64,000 nucleotides of DNA, taken from NCBI GenBank assembly GCA_964579795.1, contig CAZOHM010000005.1, positions 33,826 through 97,825 of the forward strand. Direction: 5' to 3'. A program made the position numbers and the translations under genes. This DNA is from JAEYFP01 sp964579795. GTDB lineage: Bacteria > Bacillota > Clostridia > Lachnospirales > Lachnospiraceae. Below the pieces are notes generated by a model. It was not told where the DNA came from and did no database searches. It was given only the letters and a program-made list of their open reading frames with translations. Shown piece by piece: positions 6,932-16,348 of the stretch (the first letter of the stretch is position 1; each line of letters opens with the position of its first letter).

Positions 6932-9028
6932 TTATGCATCTACGCTTTCGTCTGTCAGCTTGCTTGCTCTTGCAATTACTTCCTTTTCCTGTACATCCGA
7001 TGGTGCCTGCTCATAACGATTGAACTCATACTCATAGGTTCCTCTTCCGCCTGTCATAGAACGTAATACTGTACAATATCCAAACAGACCTGTCATAGGA
7101 AGCTCTGCTTCAATGATTTGTTTTCCATCAGAAACAGGTGTCATACCAAGTACACGACCGCGTCTTTTGTTTAAATCCCCCATAATATCTCCTGTATATG
7201 CATCAGGAACTGTAACTTTCAAAGTGGCAATCGGCTCTAGCAAAATCGGTCCTGCCTCCATAAAGCCTTTTTTAAATGCCTGAATTGTAGCCATCTTAAA
7301 AGCCTGTTCAGATGAATCGACTGGATGATAGGAACCATCATAAAGAATCGCCTTTACTCCGACAACAGGATAAGCTGCCAATGGACCTTTTAGTACCGAC
7401 TCTGCGAGTCCTTTTTCTACTGCTGGGAAAAAGTTCTTCGGAACAGCCCCGCCAACAACAACCTGTTCAAATTCATATGGCTTACTCATATCATTCAATG
7501 GCTCAAATTTCATTTTAACATGACCATATTGTCCATGTCCGCCTGACTGCTTTTTGTATTTCGATTCAACGTCAGAGGTTTTCTTAATTGTTTCGCGATA
7601 TGCAACCTTTGGTTTAGACAATTCAATCTCAACTTTATAAACATTCATCAGCTTGCTTGCAATGATTTCAAGGTGCTGATCACCCATTCCATAAAGGAGT
7701 GTCTGTCTATTTTCTGAATCATTAACATTTCGAAGTGTCAAATCTTCATGCATCATTTTTTGCAGTGCACCTGAAATCTTGTCAATATCGGCTTTATTTT
7801 TTGCTTTATATCTCATATATGTATATGGCTTGCTGATTTCTGTCTTTGCATACTGAACAGGATTTGCCTTAGTAGAAAGCGTATCACCTGTGCGTGCACC
7901 TGTCAGTTTTGCAATTGCTCCAATATCTCCTGCATGAAGTTCCGGAACTTCAATTGGTTTATTCCCCTGCAAAACATATAATTTTGATATTCTTTCCTCT
8001 ATATCCTTATCATAATTAAACAGCATATCATCTGATTTGATTACGCCGGAGCATACTTTAATCAATGAATACTTGCCAATGAACGGATCTACAATTGTTT
8101 TCCAAATATAAGCTGTCTTCGGCTTGGAAAAATCATAATCAGCCTCATAAATCTCACTTGTCTTCATCTGAATACCAGCAATCTTTCTCGTATCTGGGCT
8201 TTGGAAATATTTAATAATATCGTCGAGCAGCGTATACATACCTTGACATAATATACTGGAACCCATTGTAACAGGAACGATACTTCCATCAATAATATTG
8301 GCACGAAGAGCTGCTCTGATTTCTGCATCAGAAAATGACTCTCCACCAAAATAGCGTTCCATAAAATCTTCACTTGTTTCAGCAACTGCCTCAAGCAAAG
8401 CATCTCTGCAAATTTTCAGATTGGCTTGTGAATAATCCGGAATCGCACACTCTTCAACTTTTCCATCCTTTGTCCAGCGATTTCCTGTCTCACTGACAAC
8501 ATTTACATAACCAACAAACTTTTCATTTTCTCTGATTGGCAGATGAAAAGGTGCAATTTTCTTACCATATCGTGCTGTCAAATCCTCTACTACCTGACGA
8601 TAACTTGCATTATCAACATCCATATCCGTTACAAAAATAATTCTAGGTAACTTATATTTTTCACAGAGCTCCCATGCTTTTTCTGTACCAACTTCAATTC
8701 CAGCCTTGCCGGAAACAACAATGATTGCGCCAGCTGCGGCTCCTACTGCCTCTTCTACCTCACCAACAAAATCAAAATAACCAGGTGTATCAAATATATT
8801 AATTTTATGCGACTCCCATTCAATAGGAATAACACTTGTTCCTATTGAAAACTGGCGCTTCTGTTCTTCTTTATCATAATCACTGATTGTATTTCCATCA
8901 CTTGTCTTGCCCATACGCGAAGTAATGCCTGATAGATATGCCATTGCCTCAACAAGCGTTGTCTTACCGCAGCCTCCATGTCCTAACAGCACTACATTGC
9001 GAATCTTGTCACTTGTGTAAACATTCAT
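6932..9028 (-). CDS. EF-G-2-like translational GTPase
   Basis: 698 residues with all five EF-G domains: G domain (1-280), domain II, and III-V with the REGG-type GHGQYGHV region near residue 490. It is a paralogue, not the main FusA: the P-loop is GHGGCGKTT instead of AHIDAGKTT, G3 is DTPGYFDF where canonical EF-G has DTPGHVDF (catalytic His replaced by Tyr), and G4 reads TDMD where NKxD is expected. Such EF-G-2/FusA2-like proteins are known in Thermus and Firmicutes; their job is unclear. The start at the second ATG (9026-9028) is preferred because GGAGG lies 7 nt upstream and the first ATG overlaps that site. Single gene, divergent from aroF. Confidence 0.85.
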   Translation of the reverse strand: MNVYTSDKIRNVVLLGHGGCGKTTLVEAMAYLSGITSRMGKTSDGNTISDYDKEEQKRQFSIGTSVIPIEWESHKINIFDTPGYFDFVGEVEEAVGAAAGAIIVVSGKAGIEVGTEKAWELCEKYKLPRIIFVTDMDVDNASYRQVVEDLTARYGKKIAPFHLPIRENEKFVGYVNVVSETGNRWTKDGKVEECAIPDYSQANLKICRDALLEAVAETSEDFMERYFGGESFSDAEIRAALRANIIDGSIVPVTMGSSILCQGMYTLLDDIIKYFQSPDTRKIAGIQMKTSEIYEADYDFSKPKTAYIWKTIVDPFIGKYSLIKVCSGVIKSDDMLFNYDKDIEERISKLYVLQGNKPIEVPELHAGDIGAIAKLTGARTGDTLSTKANPVQYAKTEISKPYTYMRYKAKNKADIDKISGALQKMMHEDLTLRNVNDSENRQTLLYGMGDQHLEIIASKLMNVYKVEIELSKPKVAYRETIKKTSDVESKYKKQSGGHGQYGHVKMKFEPLNDMSKPYEFEQVVVGGAVPKNFFPAVEKGLAESVLKGPLAAYPVVGVKAILYDGSYHPVDSSEQAFKMATIQAFKKGFMEAGPILLEPIATLKVTVPDAYTGDIMGDLNKRRGRVLGMTPVSDGKQIIEAELPMTGLFGYCTVLRSMTGGRGTYEYEFNRYEQAPSDVQEKEVIARASKLTDESVDA

Positions 9029-9261
9029 ATTCTGTTCCTCCATATCAAGTTGTTGTTTTGGGTTTTTGTAAATAAATACAATACTTTGTGATTATCTCCA
9101 GACAACCCATGTAAATATTGTAATAAATTTGCCCGGTTTTTGCAATAGTGTTATGCAATTTTAACAAACTCTTTAGATTTTGCAAACTAAATTATTGTAA
9201 TTGTGTATATTTTGTATTTAATTTAGCACTTAAAAGTGTTGCGCTTTAAAGCAACATAGTA
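9029..9261. other. Divergent intergenic region with palindromes
   Basis: AT-rich region between the EF-G-like gene and aroF. Two palindromes lie just upstream of the aroF -35: CACTTAAAAGTG at 9227-9238 and GCTTTAAAGC at 9243-9252. They are candidate operators. For the EF-G-like gene, TTGCAA and TAAAAT with a 16-bp spacer are possible minus-strand promoter elements. No T-box or other leader RNA is visible. Confidence 0.4.
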
Positions 9262-9290
9262 TTGACTTTTGTTTACTTGACCTATACAAT
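9262..9290 (+). promoter_or_regulatory. Sigma-A promoter of aroF-tyrA-aroA
   Basis: TTGACT (9262-9267) and TACAAT (9285-9290) with a 17-bp spacer. The expected start point leaves a leader of about 40 nt ending in a GAGGAAAGG ribosome site. Confidence 0.8.
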
Positions 9291-9337
9291 AGATTCATCA
9301 AAACAATTCAGGTTTTAGAGGAAAGGTCGTAAAACAA

Positions 9338-10354
9338 ATGATTATTGTAATGAAACCGCAGGCATCTCAGAAGAATATTGATACCGTTGTATCTCTTATT
9401 AAAAATAAAGGCTTGGAAGCTCATCTTTCTGCAGGTAGAGAAGTTACTATTATTGGAGTGATTGGTGATAAAACAAAACTATATAACGATAATCTTGAAA
9501 TCTTTGAAGGTGTCGATAAGATAGTTCCTCTAACAGAAAGTTATAAGCTTTCTAATAAAAAATTCCATCCCGAACCAACATCTGTCAAGGTTGGTAATAC
9601 TATGATTGGTCCTGATAATTTAACGATTATGGCTGGACCATGTGCTGTCGAAAACGAGGATCAGCTGATGCTGATTGCAAAAGAAGTCAAAAAAGCTGGA
9701 GCTACAATTGTTAGAGGCGGGGCATACAAACCACGCACCTCTCCTTATGCGTTTCAAGGACTTGCAGAAGAAGGATTGAAATACATGCATGAAGCAGGAA
9801 AAGAAACCGGACTTGCTACTATTTGTGAGGTCGTCAGTCTGGATGCTGTTAATGCTGCTGTTAAATATGTAGATATGCTGCAAATTGGTGCTCGAAATAT
9901 GCAGAATTTCATTTTATTAAAGGAAGTTGGCAGAACCGGTCTTCCCGTTTTATTAAAACGAGGACTTGCTGCTACAATTGATGAATGGCTGAATGCTGCT
10001 GAGTATATTATTGCTGAGGGAAATCCAAATGTTGTACTATGTGAACGAGGAATCCGCACATTTGAAACTGCTACAAGAAATACACTGGACATCAGTGCTG
10101 TTCCAGTTTTAAAATCAAAAACACATTTGCCAGTCATTGTTGATCCATCTCATGCAACCGGTGTACGTGCGTATGTTGAACCGCTTGCCAGAGCTGCTGT
10201 TGCTGTTGGTGCAGATGGTTTAATGATAGAAGTCCATAATGATCCATCAAAGGCGCTGTCAGATGGACCACAGTCGCTTACATTCCCACAATTTGATGAA
10301 TTATGTCAAAGTATCAAACCATTCTGTCAATTAATGAACCGCAGCTTTTCATAA
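9338..10354 (+). CDS. aroF: 3-deoxy-7-phosphoheptulonate synthase (type I beta)
   Basis: 338 residues. Condenses phosphoenolpyruvate and erythrose 4-phosphate, the first step of the shikimate pathway. Residues 1-70 form the ferredoxin-like regulatory domain found in Thermotoga-type enzymes; residues 70-338 are the TIM-barrel, with MAGPCAVE, RGGAYKPRTSPY and the metal-ligand motif DPSHATG. First gene of a plus-strand unit with tyrA and aroA, 14 nt upstream of tyrA. The N-terminal domain is where Phe or Tyr feedback usually acts. Other shikimate genes are not in the window. Confidence 0.96.
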   Translation: MIIVMKPQASQKNIDTVVSLIKNKGLEAHLSAGREVTIIGVIGDKTKLYNDNLEIFEGVDKIVPLTESYKLSNKKFHPEPTSVKVGNTMIGPDNLTIMAGPCAVENEDQLMLIAKEVKKAGATIVRGGAYKPRTSPYAFQGLAEEGLKYMHEAGKETGLATICEVVSLDAVNAAVKYVDMLQIGARNMQNFILLKEVGRTGLPVLLKRGLAATIDEWLNAAEYIIAEGNPNVVLCERGIRTFETATRNTLDISAVPVLKSKTHLPVIVDPSHATGVRAYVEPLARAAVAVGADGLMIEVHNDPSKALSDGPQSLTFPQFDELCQSIKPFCQLMNRSFS

Positions 10355-10368
10355 TAAGGAGCAGACAT

Positions 10369-11466
10369 ATGGAACAATTAAGTATTGGTTTTGCTGGATT
10401 TGGATTAATAGGCGGTTCCATTGCAAAGGCAATTAGAAAATTTTATCCAAAGGCATCCATTCTTGCCTATGACATTGATTATGATTCTCTTAAGTTGGCT
10501 TATAATGAAGGTACTCTTTCTGAGATATGTACAGAGATAGACTCTTCATTTTCTAAGTGTAAATATATTTTTTTATGTGCGCCGGTTCTGAAAAATAATG
10601 AAAATATAAAATATCTGCGTCCTTTTCTTTCTCCATCCTGTATTCTTACAGATGTTGGAAGTGTAAAGGGAACAATTCATTCTGCTCTTTCGGAAGATTT
10701 TCAAGGATATTTTATTGGTGGACACCCGATGACAGGTTCAGAAAAATCTGATTACGCAAATTCTTCAGAACGTCTTCTGGAAAATGCCTACTATATTCTA
10801 ACACCGGAAGAGAATGTTCCGGTTGTACTTGTCAATGAATTCAAAGATTTTATTGCATCGCTCGGTGCACTTCCTGTCATTCTTGATGTAAATACTCATG
10901 ATACAGTTACTGCAGCCATCAGTCATCTTCCGCACTTGATTGCGGCTTCACTTGTTCATTTTCTGATTGAACACGACAATGATGAGCACTTTATGAAAAT
11001 GCTTGCTGCAGGCGGCTTTAAAGACATGACAAGAATTGCATCATCAAATGTACAAATGTGGCAGGATATCTGTTTGACGAACACTGATAAAATCAGTATG
11101 ATGTTATCAGACTATATTAATGAACTCACTGATGTCAAAAACATGCTTGCAAAAGGAAATCGAAATGCAGTCGGTACATTTTTTCAGGATGCAAAGGATT
11201 ACCGTGATTCAATGCTGGACAATACCCATGGATCTATTCAACGTATTTATGCTTTATACTGTGACATTCCTGACGAAGCAGGATGTATTGCCAAAATTGC
11301 AGTATTATTAGCTGATAATAATATAAGCATTAAGAATATTGGTATTCTTCACAATCGAGAATTTGAAGATGGTATTCTTCGCATTGAATTTTATCAGTCA
11401 ACTTCCTGTACAAATGCGCTTAATATTTTGCGAGCAAATAACTATTCTGTAACTGAAAGGAACTAG
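10369..11466 (+). CDS. tyrA: Prephenate dehydrogenase with ACT domain
   Basis: 365 residues. Oxidatively decarboxylates prephenate to 4-hydroxyphenylpyruvate for tyrosine. The NAD-binding motif GFGLIGGS is at residues 10-17, and GGHPMTGSE and SHLPHL mark the catalytic domain. A C-terminal ACT domain (about 290-365, beginning IPDEAGCIAKIA) suggests feedback control by an amino acid. The ATG at 10369 is chosen because AAGGAG lies 8 nt upstream; a longer in-frame reading would overlap aroF by more than 50 nt without a ribosome site. It ends 6 nt before aroA. Confidence 0.95.
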   Translation: MEQLSIGFAGFGLIGGSIAKAIRKFYPKASILAYDIDYDSLKLAYNEGTLSEICTEIDSSFSKCKYIFLCAPVLKNNENIKYLRPFLSPSCILTDVGSVKGTIHSALSEDFQGYFIGGHPMTGSEKSDYANSSERLLENAYYILTPEENVPVVLVNEFKDFIASLGALPVILDVNTHDTVTAAISHLPHLIAASLVHFLIEHDNDEHFMKMLAAGGFKDMTRIASSNVQMWQDICLTNTDKISMMLSDYINELTDVKNMLAKGNRNAVGTFFQDAKDYRDSMLDNTHGSIQRIYALYCDIPDEAGCIAKIAVLLADNNISIKNIGILHNREFEDGILRIEFYQSTSCTNALNILRANNYSVTERN

Positions 11467-11472
11467 CTTGTT

Positions 11473-12756
11473 ATGTCTATGTTATTTAAAAAATCAGCTT
11501 CTCTGAAAGGAGAAGTAAGTATACCCGGTGATAAATCCATTTCACATCGTGCTGTCATGCTTGGTTCTCTTGCAAATGGTATGACAGAAATCCGTCATTT
11601 TTTAAATGGTGCTGACTGTTTATCAACAATCGGCTGTTTTCGTGAACTTGGTATTGAAATTACTGAAACAGATAGTAACACCGTTCTAATTCACGGAAAA
11701 GGGCTACATGGTTTAACTGCCCCTTTACATGTTCTCGATGTGGGTAACAGTGGAACAACAACACGTCTACTTTCCGGCATTCTCTGTGCACAGACATTTT
11801 CATCAGAACTATGTGGAGATGACTCCATACAACGCAGACCTATGAATCGTATTATCGCCCCTCTTTCATTGATGGGTGCTTCTATAAGAAGCAAAAACGA
11901 TAATGGCTGTGCACCTCTCTTGATTGATGGTCGAGGTCTGCATGGTATCCATTATAACAGTCCTGTTGCTTCTGCGCAGATTAAATCATGCATTCTATTT
12001 GCAGGTCTATATGCGAATGGAGAAACAAGCGTTACAGAACCATATTTATCAAGAAACCATTCCGAACAGATGCTGCAGTCATTTGGTGGACATGTTTGCA
12101 CAAATGGCACTACAGTCACTGTTTGCCCCGAACCTGATTTGAGAGGATGCCTTATTCAGGTGCCTGGTGATATCTCCTCAGCTGCCTATTTTATTGCGGC
12201 AGGACTAATTTGTCCAAATTCAGAAATTCTTATAAAAAATGTTGGTATCAATCCTACAAGAAGCGGTATTATTGACGCAGTTAAAATGATGGGTGGCAAT
12301 ATTGTCCTTCAAAATACAAAAACCGGCACAGAACCATGTGCCGATATTCTTGTTTCCTCCAGTTCTCTTCATGGAGCTGTCATAGAAGGTTCTTTGATTC
12401 CTGCATTAATTGATGAAATACCAATTCTTGCTGTAATTGCCTGCTTTGCAACCGGAAAAACAGTTATCAAGGATGCTCAGGAGCTAAAAGTCAAAGAATC
12501 AAATCGAATTGATGTAATGGTAGAAAACCTTATAAAGATGGGAGCTTCAATCACCGCCACCGAGGATGGAATGATAATTGAAGGCGGTCATTCGCTTCAT
12601 GGAGCAATCATTGGTTCCAGACTTGATCACCGAATTGCAATGTCCTTTGCCATTGCAGGGCTTGCCGCTGATGGTGTAACAGAAATCATAGGCAGTGAAT
12701 GTGTCAATATCTCTTATCCTGATTTTTATAAAGACTTGTCTTCATTAACAAATTGA
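11473..12756 (+). CDS. aroA: 3-phosphoshikimate 1-carboxyvinyltransferase (EPSP synthase)
   Basis: 427 residues, typical length. Transfers the enolpyruvyl group of PEP to shikimate 3-phosphate. Signatures: GDKSISHRAVM at residues 19-29, GNSGTTTRLL near 90, and VKESNRI and DHRIAM near the C-terminus. AAAGGA lies about 12 nt upstream; the third-codon ATG is an equally possible start. The 3' end overlaps the end of the convergent phoR gene by 31 bp, and I see no terminator between the two opposing units. Confidence 0.96.
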   Translation: MSMLFKKSASLKGEVSIPGDKSISHRAVMLGSLANGMTEIRHFLNGADCLSTIGCFRELGIEITETDSNTVLIHGKGLHGLTAPLHVLDVGNSGTTTRLLSGILCAQTFSSELCGDDSIQRRPMNRIIAPLSLMGASIRSKNDNGCAPLLIDGRGLHGIHYNSPVASAQIKSCILFAGLYANGETSVTEPYLSRNHSEQMLQSFGGHVCTNGTTVTVCPEPDLRGCLIQVPGDISSAAYFIAAGLICPNSEILIKNVGINPTRSGIIDAVKMMGGNIVLQNTKTGTEPCADILVSSSSLHGAVIEGSLIPALIDEIPILAVIACFATGKTVIKDAQELKVKESNRIDVMVENLIKMGASITATEDGMIIEGGHSLHGAIIGSRLDHRIAMSFAIAGLAADGVTEIIGSECVNISYPDFYKDLSSLTN

Positions 12757-14144
12757 CGAATTGGAAGCTCAATGTAAAATGTTGTACCAACTTCTGGTTC
12801 ACTTTCTACTCGGATTGTTCCATTGTTAAACGCTGTAATATGTTTGACTATGGATAATCCAAGACCTGTTCCTCCGAGCTTTCTGCTTCTACCCTTATCT
12901 ACTCGATAAAATCGTTCAAAAATACGTTCCTGTTCCTCTTTTTGTATTCCGATTCCGGTATCTTTAACCGTAATATGCAATCGTTCATTTAATTCCTGTA
13001 TTGTAATACAAACCTGACCTTCCTGTTTATTATATAAAATTGCATTTGTAATCAGATTCATAAGGAGCTCCCGATATTGCTTTGCGGAGCCCTCAACTGT
13101 AATTGGCATACAGTCCACTTGAATACTGATTTTATTTTTATCGGCAAGTGGCCTGACAGAGTCCAGAATGTCATTTAGTAACGGTACTAATCTAATTTCG
13201 GAAATATCAACATTTGCTTCTTTTGTTTCCAGCTTCGATATCATTAAAATATCATTGATAAGACTTGTCATATGATCGGATTCAGTAATGATTCTACTAA
13301 TACAGTCTTTCTTTGACTCTTCTGTCTTTGCAAAACCATTTCGAAGTATTTCCGCATATCCTTTTATTGAAGTGATAGGAGTCTTAAGTTCATGCGACGC
13401 ATTAGAAAAGAATTCCTGTCTGATTTGCTTTTCAAAGTCAACTTTTTCCACATATGCTTTTATTTCATTTGTCAAACGATCTGTAGTATTGGAAATTCGA
13501 TTCAATTCAGGATATTTATATGTATTAAAATGGAATTGGGGAATATCCCCCTGCAGAACCGACATCTCATCTGCAATTTCTTTTAGTGGACGTGTCACAT
13601 TTGTCGAGAGTCTTGTTGAAATCAACATAGACAATACAAGAACACAGGCCGCACCGATTACATAGGCTGGTATCAATGACCAGAAATAATCCTTTGCTCC
13701 TGTATATTTTACTGCCAGACGCAATATATATTGTTTGTTTTCAGACAACATGGCAGTATAAAGCATTTGCTCTTTCATGCTTTCCGAATAACGAACACAA
13801 TATCCTTTTCCAGTTTGAATGGCAGATTGTACTTCCGCTCGCTGCAAATGGTTCTCAAGAACTGATACATCATCATAATCGCTATCTGCAACAACAATTC
13901 CATCACTCCTGATGACAGTAATCCTTTCTTCCGATTTAAGAATCTGTGTTTTCATGGAATTTATCTGTGTAGAAATATTATTCTCATAATCCAAGGTATA
14001 ATCAATTATTTGTGATATTTTCTGCATACTTTGAATCGTATTTTCAAGAAGACGCTTGCTTGCTGTCAAATAAGAAATGATACCGGTGACAGCAAGTGCA
14101 AATACAAGTACAAAAAGGAATCGATTGATAATTGCTTTTTTCAT
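12726..14144 (-). CDS. phoR: Phosphate sensor histidine kinase PhoR
   Basis: 472 residues. Two membrane helices (about 7-28 and 155-178) flank an extracytoplasmic sensor region; a HAMP linker follows; then the dimerisation helix with phospho-accepting His in SHELKTP near residue 255; then the ATP-binding domain with N-box NAILYN, DTGIGI and GTGLGLSI. It should phosphorylate the adjacent regulator. It overlaps phoP by 4 bp (ATGA), the mark of translational coupling, and is the last gene of the phosphate operon. Confidence 0.93.
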   Translation of the reverse strand: MKKAIINRFLFVLVFALAVTGIISYLTASKRLLENTIQSMQKISQIIDYTLDYENNISTQINSMKTQILKSEERITVIRSDGIVVADSDYDDVSVLENHLQRAEVQSAIQTGKGYCVRYSESMKEQMLYTAMLSENKQYILRLAVKYTGAKDYFWSLIPAYVIGAACVLVLSMLISTRLSTNVTRPLKEIADEMSVLQGDIPQFHFNTYKYPELNRISNTTDRLTNEIKAYVEKVDFEKQIRQEFFSNASHELKTPITSIKGYAEILRNGFAKTEESKKDCISRIITESDHMTSLINDILMISKLETKEANVDISEIRLVPLLNDILDSVRPLADKNKISIQVDCMPITVEGSAKQYRELLMNLITNAILYNKQEGQVCITIQELNERLHITVKDTGIGIQKEEQERIFERFYRVDKGRSRKLGGTGLGLSIVKHITAFNNGTIRVESEPEVGTTFYIELPIRQFVNEDKSL

Positions 14145-14839
14145 TTTTTATCCACCTGTGATAAAGCGAACCGATAACCGACATTTCGCAAGGTTTTTAT
14201 ATAGTTCCCTGCTTCCTTCAGCTTTTTACGCAAAGTACCAATATGAATATCTACTGTACGTGTTTCTACATCACATTCATATCCCCATAAATGGTTCAGC
14301 AGTTCTTCTCTGGAAACTACTCTGTCGTTGTTTTCATATAAATATAAAAGCAGTTCAAACTCCTTATATGTCAGTTCAATTTGTTCTCCCAAAACACAGA
14401 TTTCTCTTTTGGCAGTATCAATTGTCAATTCATTTATTGTAATCTTTTTTTCGGATTTTTCATCATTTCTGTTAAATCTTCTAAGCAAAGATCGGACTCT
14501 TGCTGCAAGCTCCATTACACCAAATGGTTTCGTCATATAATCATCTGCACCTTTATCAAGTCCAATCACTTTATCATATTCTTTATCTTTTGCAGTCAAA
14601 ATCAGCATCGGAATATTCTTCACCGCATCCATTTGTCTTATTTTTTCAATGGCTGTCAGTCCATCTATTCCGGGAAGCATCAAATCAAAAACAGCAAGGT
14701 CAGGATTTTCTGATTCAATTATTGAAAGTGCTGATTCTGCATCTTCAAACAAATCCACCTCGTATCCATAGCCTTCCAATGCCATTTTGATTAAGTTTCT
14801 GATGTTTTCGTCGTCTTCAATCACAAATATTTTAGACAT
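14141..14839 (-). CDS. phoP: PhoB/PhoP-type response regulator
   Basis: 232 residues: receiver domain (1-115) with acidic residues in EDDENI, phosphoacceptor Asp in FDLMLPGIDG, conserved Lys in TKPFG, then an OmpR-type winged-helix DNA-binding domain (130-228, with RTVDIHIGTLRKK). Expected to bind the direct hexamer repeats upstream of pstS and drive the Pho regulon. AAGGAGAGG precedes the ATG. Located after phoU and before phoR in the same transcript. Confidence 0.93.
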   Translation of the reverse strand: MSKIFVIEDDENIRNLIKMALEGYGYEVDLFEDAESALSIIESENPDLAVFDLMLPGIDGLTAIEKIRQMDAVKNIPMLILTAKDKEYDKVIGLDKGADDYMTKPFGVMELAARVRSLLRRFNRNDEKSEKKITINELTIDTAKREICVLGEQIELTYKEFELLLYLYENNDRVVSREELLNHLWGYECDVETRTVDIHIGTLRKKLKEAGNYIKTLRNVGYRFALSQVDKK

Positions 14840-14855
14840 GCTCTGCCTCTCCTTA

Positions 14856-15518
14856 TTAAATCAACCGTGTATTCTCCATCGCACCTGTCTCTCTGAATAT
14901 CTCCCATTGACATATGTTTACGGAATGGTCACCAATTCGTTCCAAATACTTCGCAATCATCAACAAATCTACTAACATATCCGGATCTATTGAATCCTCT
15001 TTAAAATGAATAACAATTTCCTCTTTCATCTGATTAAACAGATTATCAACTATATCATCTGATTCAATAACCTTCCTGGCTTCCTCTATTTCACGTTTCA
15101 TAAAAGCAGCCACTGAACAATGTACCATTTTTTTAGTTTCTTTGACAAGTACTGGCATCATATTCGAAATAAGATATAAATTATTATTACCATTACGAAT
15201 TACAAGTTCAGCTATTTCTGAGGCATGATCTCCAATACGTTCAATATCTGTTACAGCTTTAAGAGTAGCTGTTACTACACGAAGATCTCTCGCAACAGGC
15301 TGTTCCTTTGTAATAAGAGACAGGCACTTTGCTTCTATTGCTTTTTCCATATCATCAATGGTTCTGTCGTCAAGAACTATTTTTTTTGCAAGATTTATGT
15401 CTTGCTTTTCAAGAGCATACGCAACATCATCAATCGCCAGCTCCACACTTTCACTCATTTCCTCCATCTTCTTATGGAGATTTCTTAACTCATACTCAAA
15501 ATTTACACGTATTGCCAT
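14856..15518 (-). CDS. phoU: Phosphate signalling protein PhoU
   Basis: 220 residues, two related three-helix bundles with the acidic metal-binding signatures (ERIGDHASEIAE near 95 and ERIGDHSVNICQ near 195). PhoU couples the PstSCAB transporter to PhoR and damps signalling when phosphate is plentiful. GGTGGAG lies upstream of the ATG. Operon position between pstB and phoP is standard. Confidence 0.95.
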   Translation of the reverse strand: MAIRVNFEYELRNLHKKMEEMSESVELAIDDVAYALEKQDINLAKKIVLDDRTIDDMEKAIEAKCLSLITKEQPVARDLRVVTATLKAVTDIERIGDHASEIAELVIRNGNNNLYLISNMMPVLVKETKKMVHCSVAAFMKREIEEARKVIESDDIVDNLFNQMKEEIVIHFKEDSIDPDMLVDLLMIAKYLERIGDHSVNICQWEIFRETGAMENTRLI

Positions 15519-15575
15519 TTATACGCTCCACCTCTCTATTTTATCTTTTATTTAATAATTTCACAAGTCTTGTTT

Positions 15576-16328
15576 TCAGCCAAAACGTCCTGTAATATAA
15601 TCCTCAGTTCGTTTATCCTTTGGATGCGAAAAAATTACATCTGTACTGGCAAACTCTACAACTTCACCAAGTAGAAAAAATGCAGTGTCGTCTGATACAC
15701 GGGCAGCCTGTTGCATATTATGTGTAACAATTACTACGGTATATTTGTTTTTTAATTCCTGCATTAGATCTTCAATTTTCAATGTAGAAATCGGATCAAG
15801 TGCAGAGGTGGGTTCATCCATTAACAGCACCTGTGGTTTTACAGCAAGCGCCCTTGCAATACAAAGTCGTTGTTGTTGACCTCCTGATAAGCCAAGTGCT
15901 GATTTTTTCAGTCTGTCTTTGACTTCTTCAAATATTGCGGCGCCCTTCAGGCTTTCTTCAACAATCTGATCGAGTGCTTCCCTTCCTTTGATTCCATGAA
16001 TACGCGGGCCATAGGCTACATTGTCATAAATACTCATCGGGAAAGGATTTGGCTGTTGAAATACCATACCGATTTTTTTCCTAAGCAGAGTCGTATCTAC
16101 TCGGGAATCATAAATATCCTCTCCATCCAGCTGAATCAGACCTTCTATTTTGACATTTTCTACAAGATCATTCATTCTGTTGATTGTTTTTAAGAATGTG
16201 GATTTTCCGCATCCGCTCGGTCCTACAAATGCGGTTATTGAATGTTCCTTTATTTTCATATTTACATCTTTTAATGCATGATTTTTATCATAATACAAAT
16301 TAAGATTTTCAACGTTAATCTTATCCAA
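15576..16328 (-). CDS. pstB: Phosphate ABC transporter ATP-binding protein
   Basis: 250 residues. Energises phosphate uptake on the inner face of the membrane. Walker A is GPSGCGKST, the signature is LSGGQQQR, and Walker B is VLLMDEPTSALD. Start: an in-frame ATG lies 15 nt further upstream (16343), but its next codons form the GGAGG ribosome site, which is placed 8 nt before a TTG. I therefore prefer the TTG at 16326-16328, giving the usual PstB length. If the ATG were used the protein would be five residues longer. Confidence 0.93.
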   Translation of the reverse strand: MDKINVENLNLYYDKNHALKDVNMKIKEHSITAFVGPSGCGKSTFLKTINRMNDLVENVKIEGLIQLDGEDIYDSRVDTTLLRKKIGMVFQQPNPFPMSIYDNVAYGPRIHGIKGREALDQIVEESLKGAAIFEEVKDRLKKSALGLSGGQQQRLCIARALAVKPQVLLMDEPTSALDPISTLKIEDLMQELKNKYTVVIVTHNMQQAARVSDDTAFFLLGEVVEFASTDVIFSHPKDKRTEDYITGRFG

Positions 16329-16348
16329 TTTCTGTTCCTCCATCTAAT

